Below, one piece after another: positions 19,431-27,721 of a DNA stretch of 48,662 bases. Every line of letters begins with the position of its first letter. Position 1 is the stretch's first letter. The notes beneath the pieces were generated by a model. It did not search any database. It saw nothing but the letters and a program-made list of their open reading frames with translations, and was not told the origin of the DNA. Source of the stretch: Flavobacteriales bacterium UBA6049. Its GTDB lineage: Bacteria > Bacteroidota > Bacteroidia > Flavobacteriales_G > Salibacteraceae. The stretch spans positions 1-48,662 of the forward strand of contig DIYR01000123.1 in NCBI GenBank assembly GCA_002429085.1, written 5' to 3'. The position numbers and the translations under genes were made by a program.

Positions 19431-19446
19431 CTACACAAATATGTAG
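19431..19446. promoter_or_regulatory. Putative operator copy 1 (CTACAC-AAAT-ATGTAG)
   Basis: An imperfect inverted repeat of 6-bp arms (five of six pairs) around AAAT lies between the lipoprotein and the sensor kinase. A promoter-like CATATTTG on the minus strand overlaps it (19437-19444). It matches the perfect dyad at 19467-19486. Confidence 0.45.
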
Positions 19447-19466
19447 TCTTGTCTTGCATAGATAAT

Positions 19467-19486
19467 AACTACATAAACATGTAGTT
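19467..19486. promoter_or_regulatory. Putative operator copy 2 (AACTACAT-AAAC-ATGTAGTT)
   Basis: A perfect inverted repeat with 8-bp arms and a 4-nt spacer. Its centre is 38 bp from that of copy 1. The same spacer size and half-site in both copies argue for a dimeric regulator. The LuxR-type response regulator encoded downstream is the obvious candidate. Confidence 0.5.
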
Positions 19487-19534
19487 CTCTCCTCATTTTT
19501 CAGCGTAGCTTTGATACGAGTGAACGTCCATCAA

Positions 19535-21706
19535 ATGCACAAGTACATCCTTTTAACTGTTCTTTTAATACAGTGTTTCCACAGTCATAGCCAAAACAAT
19601 CATTACGATTCTCTTTGGACAAATTGGACAAATACATCTTTAAACGATTCTATTCGATTTTCTTCATTGCTAGAACTAGAAAATCAACTTATTGATAATG
19701 GTGCCCAAGACAGTGTATTACAACTAAGTAAACTTCATTTAAAAGAAGCCAATCGTTTAAATAACATCAAGGAAAAAGTCAATGCTTACAGTATAGTTGG
19801 AGATGCATGGTTTATTAAAGGGCAATACGACTCTACCGAGTTTTATCATTTGAAGGCTTTAGAAATAGCTAGAAAAATTCACCACACAAAAGGTATTCAG
19901 CAATCTGCATTTAGATTGGGAAGCATAAACCGTACCCGAGAAAACTTAGATCTCGCAATGCAGTATTACAACGAAAGTTTATCTGCAAGTAAAGAGCTAA
20001 ATAATCCTAGAGGAATTGCCATGTACTACAATGTGCGTAGCAACATTCACAGAGATGCGGGAAACTTAGATTCTGCCCTATTCTACAACAAAATCTGTCT
20101 TGATATTGCAAAAGAAAACACCCTAAACAAACAAATTGCCCAATACCAACTGAGCTATGGCATTTTACTGAAGTACCAAGGCAATTACGAAGAAGCCATA
20201 AGACAATTTCAAGCAGCCAATTCTACTGGAATGCAATTAGACAATGAGCTTATTCAAGGTCAAGCATTTACCCAAATTGGTGATATGCAGCAGCGATTAG
20301 GTCAAGAAGAAGCTGCTTTGACCTCATTAGAAAAGGGAGAAAGTTTAGCTCGCTCTATTCAACATAATGAACTATTATTCAATTGCTTATACAAGAAAGC
20401 ATTATTGTTAGGTAAACTAAGCCGATATGAAGAAAGATCTAGTTGCCTAGAAGAGCTAAAAGAAATAAGTGCTGGATTTGGCACCCCTTCAAAATACGTA
20501 GGTGTTAAAAAACAACTGTTTGAAGATTTTAAGAGAGCTAAAGATTATGATGGCTTGCTGATTGAGGTTAATGAATTAGAAGAATACTTAGCTGAAAAAG
20601 GTATGGAAAAGAACTACGCAGTTTTACTAACTAATAAAGCTGTAGCACTTCTAAACACTAACCAACTTCCACAGGCTCTTGAATATGCAAAAGAAAGTCT
20701 AGCCCTCAATCAAAAACGAAAAAACCCTGCCGCACAAGCCTCTTCTTTAGTGACTTTGATAAGTGTACATGAAGCTCTCGGCAACTACAAAGAAGCATTT
20801 GATTTACAGCATCGTGTTACAGAAATCAATCATGAAATCTATACAGATGAGAATAAAAATGCCATTCTAAAAGCCGAAATCAGACAGAAATTTGAGACAG
20901 AAGCACTACAGGACAGTTTAGAATTCGCATTTAAAGAAGAACGACTACAAGCAGAAAACACAACGCAAAAACAGGTCTCTATTCTAGCTGTAGTAGGGGT
21001 TATTATACTTGGACTGCTTTCGGTATTTTTATTCTTAAGCAGAAAAACCATTGTCAAACAACAAAAGCAAATTACAAGATCATTAGAAGAGAAAGAAACA
21101 TTACTACGAGAAATTCATCACCGGGTTAAGAACAACCTACAAGTAGTTTCATCACTTCTTCGATTGCAAATTAGAGTAACCAATGACGACAAAGTAAAAA
21201 AGGCATTAAACGAAGGGCAAGCACGAATTGAATCTATGAGCTTAATACACCAAAGTCTCTATCAAAAAGAGAACCTAGCAAGTATTCAAATGAAGAGCTA
21301 TTTGGAAAAGTTAACCAAAAGCATTTTCAATACTTATAGAGTAAGCAATAACGATGTACAGCTTCATTTAGAAATTGAAGATTTCAACTTGAGTATAGAC
21401 ACAGTTGTCCCAATTGGCTTAATAATTAATGAACTTATTACCAATTCATTGAAATACGCATTTGAATCAAAAAGTTCGGGTGAAATTTGGGTAAGCTTAG
21501 TCAAAAGAACAGATAGCCTTTTTTTACAAGTGAAAGACAACGGAATAGGCTTCTCCAAAGAAATTCTAGAAAAAGAAAAGAACAAAAGCTTTGGTTTCAC
21601 ATTAATTGATGCTTTCACAAAGAAGCTCGATGCTGAACTATCCATTCGTAATCAAAATGGCGCAGTAGTGAGTTTAACAATCAGAAACTTTAAGAGCATA
21701 GGTTAA
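19535..21706 (+). CDS. TPR-containing sensor histidine kinase (HisKA_2 type)
   Basis: This 723-aa protein has a signal peptide (MHKYILLTVLLIQCFHSHSQ) and a periplasmic array of tetratricopeptide repeats (about 60-430) with typical A..Y...L and GN/A..YN patterns. One transmembrane helix (about 479-502) follows, then a cytoplasmic HisKA_2 dimerisation domain whose phosphoacceptor is His528 in EIHHRVKNNLQ, and a HATPase_c domain with N-box NELITNSLKYAF and KDNGIGFS. It should sense a periplasmic or peptide-related signal and phosphorylate the next gene's product. The frame is open to a TTG at 19511, but the ATG at 19535 begins the signal peptide. Its stop codon overlaps the regulator's start by one base. 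Confidence 0.93.
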   Translation: MHKYILLTVLLIQCFHSHSQNNHYDSLWTNWTNTSLNDSIRFSSLLELENQLIDNGAQDSVLQLSKLHLKEANRLNNIKEKVNAYSIVGDAWFIKGQYDSTEFYHLKALEIARKIHHTKGIQQSAFRLGSINRTRENLDLAMQYYNESLSASKELNNPRGIAMYYNVRSNIHRDAGNLDSALFYNKICLDIAKENTLNKQIAQYQLSYGILLKYQGNYEEAIRQFQAANSTGMQLDNELIQGQAFTQIGDMQQRLGQEEAALTSLEKGESLARSIQHNELLFNCLYKKALLLGKLSRYEERSSCLEELKEISAGFGTPSKYVGVKKQLFEDFKRAKDYDGLLIEVNELEEYLAEKGMEKNYAVLLTNKAVALLNTNQLPQALEYAKESLALNQKRKNPAAQASSLVTLISVHEALGNYKEAFDLQHRVTEINHEIYTDENKNAILKAEIRQKFETEALQDSLEFAFKEERLQAENTTQKQVSILAVVGVIILGLLSVFLFLSRKTIVKQQKQITRSLEEKETLLREIHHRVKNNLQVVSSLLRLQIRVTNDDKVKKALNEGQARIESMSLIHQSLYQKENLASIQMKSYLEKLTKSIFNTYRVSNNDVQLHLEIEDFNLSIDTVVPIGLIINELITNSLKYAFESKSSGEIWVSLVKRTDSLFLQVKDNGIGFSKEILEKEKNKSFGFTLIDAFTKKLDAELSIRNQNGAVVSLTIRNFKSIG

Positions 21707-22302
21707 TGACAAACTTGAACAACATAACGATCTTAGTAGTAGATGATGATCCTTTGATTGCACATGACATTGCAGGGATTCTAAATGAGGCTGGATACAA
21801 CGCAATAGAACCAAGTCATACTTACCAAGATGCTGTTGACTCGTTGAAATCTCAAAAGATACATTTAGCTGTACTTGACATCAATTTAGGCAGTGGTAAA
21901 ACTGGAATCGATATAGCTACACACATAAAAGAATACTATCAGTTACCCTATATTTTCTTGACGTCTTATTCAGATGATACCACACTTGAGGCAGCTCAAG
22001 AAGTCAGTCCATACGGATACTTGGTTAAACCTTTTCAACCACCAACACTACTTAGCACTATTAAAATTGCCCTAAGCAATCATAGTAAGTTAGCAGAGCA
22101 GAAAGGTTTAAACTACCGGGGTACATTGTTATCTGATCGGGAAATGAATATTTGTGAAAAACTAGCTCTAGGTAAATCTTATCAAGAAATAGCAGATACG
22201 GAGTATATTTCGCTGAATACAGTTCGTTACCACATCAAGAATCTTTACGCCAAATTTGAAGTAAACAGCAGAGCCAATTTAGTTTCTAAACTCATCAACT
22301 AA
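21706..22302 (+). CDS. Response regulator, REC plus LuxR-type HTH
   Basis: This 198-aa cytoplasmic partner of the kinase just upstream is coupled to it by a TAATG overlap. The receiver domain (about 1-122) has the acidic pocket DDDP, phosphoacceptor Asp58 in VLDINLG, a conserved Thr/Ser (FLTSYS) and Lys in YLVKPF. The C-terminal HTH (about 140-198) is of LuxR/NarL type: LSDREMNICEKLALGKSYQEIA, TVRYHIKNLYAKFEV. It probably binds the dyads 19431-19486 to control the lipoprotein and its own operon; this is inference. Confidence 0.93.
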   Translation: MTNLNNITILVVDDDPLIAHDIAGILNEAGYNAIEPSHTYQDAVDSLKSQKIHLAVLDINLGSGKTGIDIATHIKEYYQLPYIFLTSYSDDTTLEAAQEVSPYGYLVKPFQPPTLLSTIKIALSNHSKLAEQKGLNYRGTLLSDREMNICEKLALGKSYQEIADTEYISLNTVRYHIKNLYAKFEVNSRANLVSKLIN

Positions 22303-22337
22303 ATCTAAAAACGAAACACCTTCCTCTCTTCAAAAGC

Positions 22338-23582
22338 TTACTTTCTCATAGCCTCTACCGGATCTAAACGAGAAGCTGAAAGTGCAGGAACAAAACCCGA
22401 GATTAATCCAATAGTTGCAGAAATACCAAAACCTAACACCATGTTTTCAGCCGAAAGAGCCAGTTGAAAATCCATCAAACTACTAGAAACCAATCCAATC
22501 AAGAAAATCAAGAGTAGTCCTACTCCTCCACCAATCAAACAAAGCATAACGGCTTCCGCCAAAAATTGAGTGAGAATAAAAAATCGCTTCGCTCCCAATG
22601 CTTTTTGAATTCCGATGATGTTAGTGCGTTCTTTTACTGATACAAACATGATATTGGCTATTCCAAATCCTCCAACTAAAATGGAGAACCCTCCTATTAT
22701 CAGCCCAACCATATTTAAGAATCCAAAGAATTCATCGAATCCACGAGAGAGAATACTCATCTCGTTCAACGCAAAATTACTATCGCTTTTTGGCTTTAAT
22801 CTTCTCAACGAACGCATGATTACTGTTAGCTCGTCTTTTAACGCAGCAATACTTACTCCGTCTTTTGCTTTCACAAACAATTGTGGTGAGATATACCTAC
22901 TTCGCAAGTCAATCATAACCCGAGCATAATTTACTGGAACTAGTATAATTTCATCAACGCTCTCGCCAAACATGCTCTCACCTTCTTTCTCAAGAACACC
23001 CACTACAATTGTTTTACGACCACCAATTTTAATGGTCTTTCCTACTGGGTTTCTATTACCAAATAATACGTAAGCAACGTAATCTCCTATGACACATACC
23101 GCCCTACCATTATTCAATTCTTGATTTGAGAAATATCGCCCGTTCTGAAGACTGAAAGAACGTACTTGATCATACCCTGCAGTAATGGCCTGAAAAGACT
23201 GACGCTCAATACTGTTTTCGCCATGCTTCACTGTATTCCTAAAACTCACTGAATAGCCAACGGCAGAAGCTAGTTCACTCCGTTCATCCACTTCTAAGTA
23301 TTCTTGCAGACTTGGTTGTGGACGATTTACGTAGTCCCACCAACGATATTCATCACCAAACTCCCAAGGCCATTTTTGAATATACACCACGTTATCACCT
23401 AACTCTTGAATACTGTTTCTGATTTCATTCTCTAATGAATCAACCAACGTAAACACCGATATAATGGAGAAAATGCCAATAGTCACACCCATTAACGATA
23501 AGAAGGTTCGCAGCTTATTCACCACTAAAGCTTGAATAGCAAATAAGATACTTTCTTGAAATTTTCGAATGGACGACCACAT
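22338..23582 (-). CDS. ABC transporter permease, MacB/FtsX-like
   Basis: This 414-aa protein has the MacB layout. One N-terminal transmembrane helix (about 20-45, RTFLSLMGVTIGIFSIISV) precedes a large periplasmic MacB_PCD domain containing the conserved GDYV..VLFG..NPVGK block. The FtsX-type C-terminal domain has three helices (about 290-405) and ends in the conserved PALSASRLDPVEAMR. It would work with a periplasmic adaptor and an ATPase to move lipoproteins, peptides or macrolides. Neither partner is adjacent: the convergent response regulator lies 35 bp downstream and purH is divergent upstream. It may pair with an ATPase elsewhere in the genome. Confidence 0.9.
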   Translation of the reverse strand: MWSSIRKFQESILFAIQALVVNKLRTFLSLMGVTIGIFSIISVFTLVDSLENEIRNSIQELGDNVVYIQKWPWEFGDEYRWWDYVNRPQPSLQEYLEVDERSELASAVGYSVSFRNTVKHGENSIERQSFQAITAGYDQVRSFSLQNGRYFSNQELNNGRAVCVIGDYVAYVLFGNRNPVGKTIKIGGRKTIVVGVLEKEGESMFGESVDEIILVPVNYARVMIDLRSRYISPQLFVKAKDGVSIAALKDELTVIMRSLRRLKPKSDSNFALNEMSILSRGFDEFFGFLNMVGLIIGGFSILVGGFGIANIMFVSVKERTNIIGIQKALGAKRFFILTQFLAEAVMLCLIGGGVGLLLIFLIGLVSSSLMDFQLALSAENMVLGFGISATIGLISGFVPALSASRLDPVEAMRK

Positions 23583-23674
23583 AGCTCAAAAGTAGCTGAA
23601 CACAATTTTATCAGCTAACCACTCATCACAAAAATTAACTCTCGTAAACCCATTGAAAACACTCATTTCTCGCA

Positions 23675-23705
23675 TTGCTGCTCCCATACAAAATACCTAC
23701 TTTCG
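23675..23705 (+). promoter_or_regulatory. Putative purH promoter
   Basis: TTG at 23675-23677 and TACTTTCG at 23698-23705 are 20 bp apart, a good fit to TTG-N17-23-TAnnTTTG. The transcript would start about 15 nt before the purH ATG. It may also drive the downstream mre genes. Confidence 0.5.
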
Positions 23706-23726
23706 CGACTTCATTATTTCTATCGT

Positions 23727-25250
23727 ATGAAGTCTTCAAAGCAGATCAAAAAAGCCTTAATTTCAGTATTTTACAAAGACGGACTTGCTCCGGTAGTTCA
23801 GCACTTGAATGAATTAGGTGTTGAGATATACAGTACTGGAGGAACTCAAAAGTTCATCGAGGAGCAAGGAGTTGCTGTAAAAGCAGTTGAAGATTTAACT
23901 GGTTATCCTTCTATTTTAGGTGGTCGTGTTAAAACACTACATCCAAAAGTATTTGGGGGGATTTTGGCTAGAGGCAACAACGAGCAAGACAAACAAGAGC
24001 TTGATCAATTCGAAATTCCTGCCTTTGATTTAATCATTGTAGACTTATACCCATTCGAAGAAACCGTTTCGAGCGGTGCAGATCACCAATCAATTATCGA
24101 GAAAATCGATATCGGTGGAATCTCATTGATTCGTGCTGCTGCTAAAAACTTTAGAGATACACTAATTGTATCGTCAAGAGATCAGTACAGTGGACTTGTT
24201 GATTTGCTTTCTTCTCAAAAAGGAGAAACGAGCATTGATCAACGTGAAGGATATGCAAAAGATGCTTTCAACATGAGCTCTCACTACGATTCCGCTATCT
24301 ACAATTGGTTTGCAGGCGATAAGCCAGATGCATTGAAGCAGAGCTACACCAACGGAAAAACATTGCGCTACGGAGAAAATCCTCATCAGGCTGGTACTTT
24401 TTTCGGCAACTTAGATGAGATGCTAGAGCAATTGCACGGAAAAGAACTTTCGTACAACAACTTGCTTGATATTGACGCTGCTGTTAATTTAATCTCAGAA
24501 TTCAATACCTGCACATTTGCCATCCTAAAGCACAACAATGCATGTGGATTAGCAATGCGTGACACATTGAAAGGAGCCTATTTAGATGCCTTAGCTGGTG
24601 ACCCTGTATCTGCATTTGGTGGAGTTCTTGTAACCAACCAAACTATTGATACTGAAACAGCTCAAGAAATAGATCAGTTGTTCTACGAAGTGTTAATTGC
24701 TCCAGATTTTGCTCCAGAAGCAATGGAGCTATTAACTAAGAAAAAGAACCGTATCTTATTGAAGATGAAGCACAAGAACTTGCAAAACAAGCAAGTAAGA
24801 ACTATTTTAAATGGTGTGTTGGTTCAAGATCGTGATGCAAAAACTGAAACTGTAGAAGACCTTAAAACTGTAACTAAAAAAGCAGCGACAGATCAAGAAA
24901 TTAGCGACATGCTTTTTGCTAGCATTGTTGTAAAACATACGAAGAGTAACGCCATTGTATTAGCTAAGAACAATCAGCTACTAGCATCTGGTACAGGTCA
25001 AACATCTCGTGTAGATGCGTTACGTCAAGCTATTCACAAAGCAAAGAGCTTTGATTTTGAACTAGAAGGCGCTGTAATGGCTAGCGATGCGTTCTTCCCA
25101 TTCCCAGATTGTGTTGAGATTGCTAAAGAAGCAGGAGTTACTGCGGTTATTCAACCAGGAGGGTCTATTAGAGATGAAGATTCCGTGAATTATTGCGATG
25201 CAAATAATATGGCAATGGTTGTTACTGGAACAAGACATTTCAAACACTAA
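23727..25250 (+). CDS. purH: Bifunctional AICAR formyltransferase / IMP cyclohydrolase
   Basis: PurH catalyses the last two steps of de novo IMP synthesis in the cytoplasm. The 507 aa comprise an N-terminal MGS-fold cyclohydrolase domain (about 1-150; STGGTQKFIEEQG, GGRVKTLHPKVFGGIL) and a C-terminal AICARFT domain. The catalytic Lys268-His269 pair is in KHNNACG, and the C-terminal motif is ASDAFFPFPDCVE...QPGGSIRDED. Length and motifs are normal. The start lies 15 nt from a promoter candidate. No terminator lies in the 53 bp before mreB, so the cell-shape genes may be read from the purH promoter. Confidence 0.97.
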   Translation: MKSSKQIKKALISVFYKDGLAPVVQHLNELGVEIYSTGGTQKFIEEQGVAVKAVEDLTGYPSILGGRVKTLHPKVFGGILARGNNEQDKQELDQFEIPAFDLIIVDLYPFEETVSSGADHQSIIEKIDIGGISLIRAAAKNFRDTLIVSSRDQYSGLVDLLSSQKGETSIDQREGYAKDAFNMSSHYDSAIYNWFAGDKPDALKQSYTNGKTLRYGENPHQAGTFFGNLDEMLEQLHGKELSYNNLLDIDAAVNLISEFNTCTFAILKHNNACGLAMRDTLKGAYLDALAGDPVSAFGGVLVTNQTIDTETAQEIDQLFYEVLIAPDFAPEAMELLTKKKNRILLKMKHKNLQNKQVRTILNGVLVQDRDAKTETVEDLKTVTKKAATDQEISDMLFASIVVKHTKSNAIVLAKNNQLLASGTGQTSRVDALRQAIHKAKSFDFELEGAVMASDAFFPFPDCVEIAKEAGVTAVIQPGGSIRDEDSVNYCDANNMAMVVTGTRHFKH

Positions 25251-25285
25251 TTTCCTTAATTTTCACCACGAGTTAAACGAACGAC

Positions 25286-25293
25286 AAGAGGAG
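25286..25293 (+). promoter_or_regulatory. Strong Shine-Dalgarno of mreB
   Basis: AAGAGGAG lies 10 nt before the mreB ATG. Most other starts in this window show no such sequence. Confidence 0.6.
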
Positions 25294-25303
25294 TACACAC
25301 TTC

Positions 25304-26326
25304 ATGGGGCTTTTTGATTTTTTCACGCAAGAAATTGCCATCGATTTAGGGACTGCGAACACCCTAATTATTCACAACGACAAGGTTGTTGTTGACGAAC
25401 CCTCAATTGTAGCACAAGATAGGGTCTCGTCAAAGTTTATTGCTGTTGGTAAGCAGGCCCAAAAGATGCATGGTAAAACCCATGAAGACATCAAGACCAT
25501 TCGTCCGTTGAAAGATGGTGTAATTGCTGATTTCCATGCTGCAGAACACATGATTCGCGGTATGATTAAGATGATAAACCCTGGTAAACGCATGATTCAA
25601 CCATCGTTAAAGATGGTAATCTGTATTCCATCTGGTATTACCGAGGTTGAAAAACGTGCCGTTCGAGATTCAGCAGAACATGCAGGGGCAAAAGATGTAT
25701 ACCTCATTCACGAGCCAATGGCAGCAGCAATTGGTATTGGTATTGACGTGGAAGAACCAATGGGTAACATGATCATTGATATAGGTGGTGGTACTAGTGA
25801 AATTGCCGTAATTGCATTAGGTGGTATTGTTTGTGATAAAAGTATTCGCGTTGCGGGTGATGAATTCACCAGCGACATCGAAGACTACATGCGCAGACAA
25901 CACAATATCCTAATTGGTGAACGTACTGCCGAACGTATCAAAATCGAAGTAGGTGCTGCACTGGTAGATCTCGAAACTCCACCAGATGAATATGCTGTTC
26001 ATGGTCGAGATTTGATGACTGGTATTCCTAAAGAAATCAAAGTATCTCACGTAGAAATTGCTCACGCTTTAGACAAATCAATCTCTAAAATTGAAGAAGC
26101 GATTCTTTCCGCTCTAGAGATGACTCCTCCAGAACTTTCAGCCGATATCTACAAAACAGGTATCTATTTAGCTGGTGGTGGTTCTATGTTACGCGGATTG
26201 GATAAGCGTATTTCTATGAAAACGAAATTACCAGTTCATGTTGCTGAAGACCCACTAAGAGCGGTAGCACGTGGTACTGGAATCGCATTGAAGAATGCAG
26301 AGAGATTCAAGTTCTTAATTAAATAA
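25304..26326 (+). CDS. mreB: Rod shape-determining actin homologue MreB
   Basis: MreB is an ATP-dependent actin-like filament that guides lateral-wall synthesis at the inner membrane. The 340-aa length is standard. Actin-family motifs are present: phosphate-1 DLGTANTLI near residue 13, phosphate-2 IDIGGGTSEIAVI, and the adenosine motif AGGGSMLRGL near the C-terminus. The amphipathic N-terminal membrane anchor (MGLFDFF) is also visible. The ATG is preceded by a strong Shine-Dalgarno. It heads a five-gene cluster in the order mreB, mreC, mreD, mrdA, rodA. Between it and mreC lie 46 bp containing two small hairpins. Confidence 0.97.
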   Translation: MGLFDFFTQEIAIDLGTANTLIIHNDKVVVDEPSIVAQDRVSSKFIAVGKQAQKMHGKTHEDIKTIRPLKDGVIADFHAAEHMIRGMIKMINPGKRMIQPSLKMVICIPSGITEVEKRAVRDSAEHAGAKDVYLIHEPMAAAIGIGIDVEEPMGNMIIDIGGGTSEIAVIALGGIVCDKSIRVAGDEFTSDIEDYMRRQHNILIGERTAERIKIEVGAALVDLETPPDEYAVHGRDLMTGIPKEIKVSHVEIAHALDKSISKIEEAILSALEMTPPELSADIYKTGIYLAGGGSMLRGLDKRISMKTKLPVHVAEDPLRAVARGTGIALKNAERFKFLIK

Positions 26327-26333
26327 TTTACTG

Positions 26334-26370
26334 GCGAGTATAGCTCGCGAAATCAGTGGTGGGTAACCCA
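26334..26370 (+). other. Two small hairpins between mreB and mreC
   Basis: GCGAG-TATAG-CTCGC (26334-26348) and TGGG-TAA-CCCA (26360-26370) lie in the mreB-mreC gap. The second contains the only purine-rich ribosome-binding candidate of mreC (GGTGGG). Neither is followed by a T-run, so they are not terminators. Confidence 0.4.
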
Positions 26371-26372
26371 GT

Positions 26373-27206
26373 ATGAAGAACCTCATCAACTTTTTAACCA
26401 ATTACTATGCAGTATTTTTGTTTCTGCTGCTAGAGCTTATTGGTATGAGCTTGGTGGTTTCTAACAACACCTATCACAATATTCGTTTCATGAATTGGAC
26501 TGCCGATTTCAGCGGTGGTCTTTACGATTTCACGAATAACTTCACAGAGTATCTTTCGCTTAAACAAAGTAATGTGCAGTTGGCTGAAGAAAATGCCGCT
26601 CTGAAAAGAATGATGCCCAAAAGCTATTTCTCTACTGAGAATGGTTTTATGCCAATTACTGACACCAACTTAACCCAGCAATTTCAGTATCAACCAGCTA
26701 AGGTGATTTATAGTACAGTTCACAAACGCAACAACTATGCTATCATCAACAAAGGAAAAGCAAACGGTATTGAACCCGAAATGGGTGTTATTATCAACAA
26801 TCAAGCGGTAGGTGTTATAACTGAAGTAAGTGAGCATTACGCTACTGTAATGCCTATTCTGCATGCCTCTTCAAGAACAAGTGCACAGCTCAAAACCCAA
26901 GAGTTTTTCGGATTAATTACCTGGAATGGGTATGATGCAGATACAGCTCAATTAAGTGATATTCCATCACACGTAGATATCGCACAAGGAGATACCATTA
27001 TTACAAGACAAGCAAGCGGTATTTATCCTGAAGGGATGTTGGTTGGAACGGTTGCTAGTTGGAAAGCTGATCCTTCTACAGGGTTCTACAACATACAAGT
27101 TGATTTGGCTTGTGACTTTAGAAAATTGCATCATGTCTATGTTGTAAAGAATGCTTTTCAAGAAGAATTGATTGAGTTACAAGAAAAAGAGGAGGAATTG
27201 CCATGA
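26373..27206 (+). CDS. mreC: Rod shape-determining protein MreC
   Basis: MreC is an inner-membrane anchored, periplasmic scaffold that links MreB to PBP2. The 277 aa begin with one transmembrane helix (about 10-30), then a short coiled coil (about 60-78, QSNVQLAEENAALKRMM), then the two six-stranded beta-barrels. These carry the family motifs NKGKANGIEPEMGV and VVAVSEHYATVMPI-like VITEVSEHYATV, plus QASGIYPEGMLVGTV. The gene overlaps mreD by ATGA, so the two are translationally coupled. The likely ribosome-binding site sits inside a small hairpin. Confidence 0.95.
   Translation: MKNLINFLTNYYAVFLFLLLELIGMSLVVSNNTYHNIRFMNWTADFSGGLYDFTNNFTEYLSLKQSNVQLAEENAALKRMMPKSYFSTENGFMPITDTNLTQQFQYQPAKVIYSTVHKRNNYAIINKGKANGIEPEMGVIINNQAVGVITEVSEHYATVMPILHASSRTSAQLKTQEFFGLITWNGYDADTAQLSDIPSHVDIAQGDTIITRQASGIYPEGMLVGTVASWKADPSTGFYNIQVDLACDFRKLHHVYVVKNAFQEELIELQEKEEELP
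27188..27195 (+). promoter_or_regulatory. Strong Shine-Dalgarno of mreD
   Basis: AGAGGAGG lies 7 nt before the mreD ATG, inside the end of mreC. It is a textbook spacing and is rare in this window. Confidence 0.6.
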
Positions 27207-27721
27207 TAGGAGCTATAGTAGGTTCGTTTGGTCGGTTTATCTTCCTAATTCTATTGCAAGTATTGGTATTGAATCACGTTGCACTAGCAGATCATTTCTA
27301 CCCATACCCTTATCTACTCATATTACTCGCTCTACCTTTTGAACTGCCTCGTTGGGCAGATTTGTTCATTGCATTCATTACAGGAATAACTTTAGATATT
27401 TTCACAAGAACAATGGGAATGCATACCACAGCATGTGTGTTCATTGGCTTTTTACGACCAATATTCGTACGCTTTTTAGCTCCTCGCGAAGGTTATGAAT
27501 TTGGCACTAGACCAAACATCCAAGATTTAGGCTGGGTTTGGTTTATAACTTATGCAGGTACTCTCACTCTACTGCATCATTTGTTTCTATTTTTCGTTGA
27601 GTCTTTTACCCTAGCTCAGTTCTGGTTCACCCTAGGGAAAGCCGTTGTGAGCAGCATCCTTAGCCTTCTACTAATGATTGTATTTCAGTTTTTAAGTATC
27701 ACGCCAAAGAGGGTAGATTAA
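27203..27721 (+). CDS. mreD: Rod shape-determining protein MreD
   Basis: This 172-aa integral membrane protein has about five transmembrane helices: VGSFGRFIFLILLQVLVLNHVAL, PYPYLLILLALPFEL, ADLFIAFITGITLDIF, a helix near 115-135, and the C-terminal LLLMIVFQFL. The conserved GLxLDxF-type element appears as TGITLDIFTRTMGMH. It completes the MreBCD core. The start codon overlaps the mreC stop and the stop codon directly abuts the mrdA start, which indicates a single operon. Confidence 0.93.
   Translation: MIGAIVGSFGRFIFLILLQVLVLNHVALADHFYPYPYLLILLALPFELPRWADLFIAFITGITLDIFTRTMGMHTTACVFIGFLRPIFVRFLAPREGYEFGTRPNIQDLGWVWFITYAGTLTLLHHLFLFFVESFTLAQFWFTLGKAVVSSILSLLLMIVFQFLSITPKRVD
27706..27713 (+). 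promoter_or_regulatory. Shine-Dalgarno that supports a TTG start for mrdA
   Basis: AAAGAGGG lies 8 nt before the TTG at 27722. That spacing, together with the family-typical N-terminus read from this TTG, favours it over the internal ATG at 27755. Confidence 0.55.
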
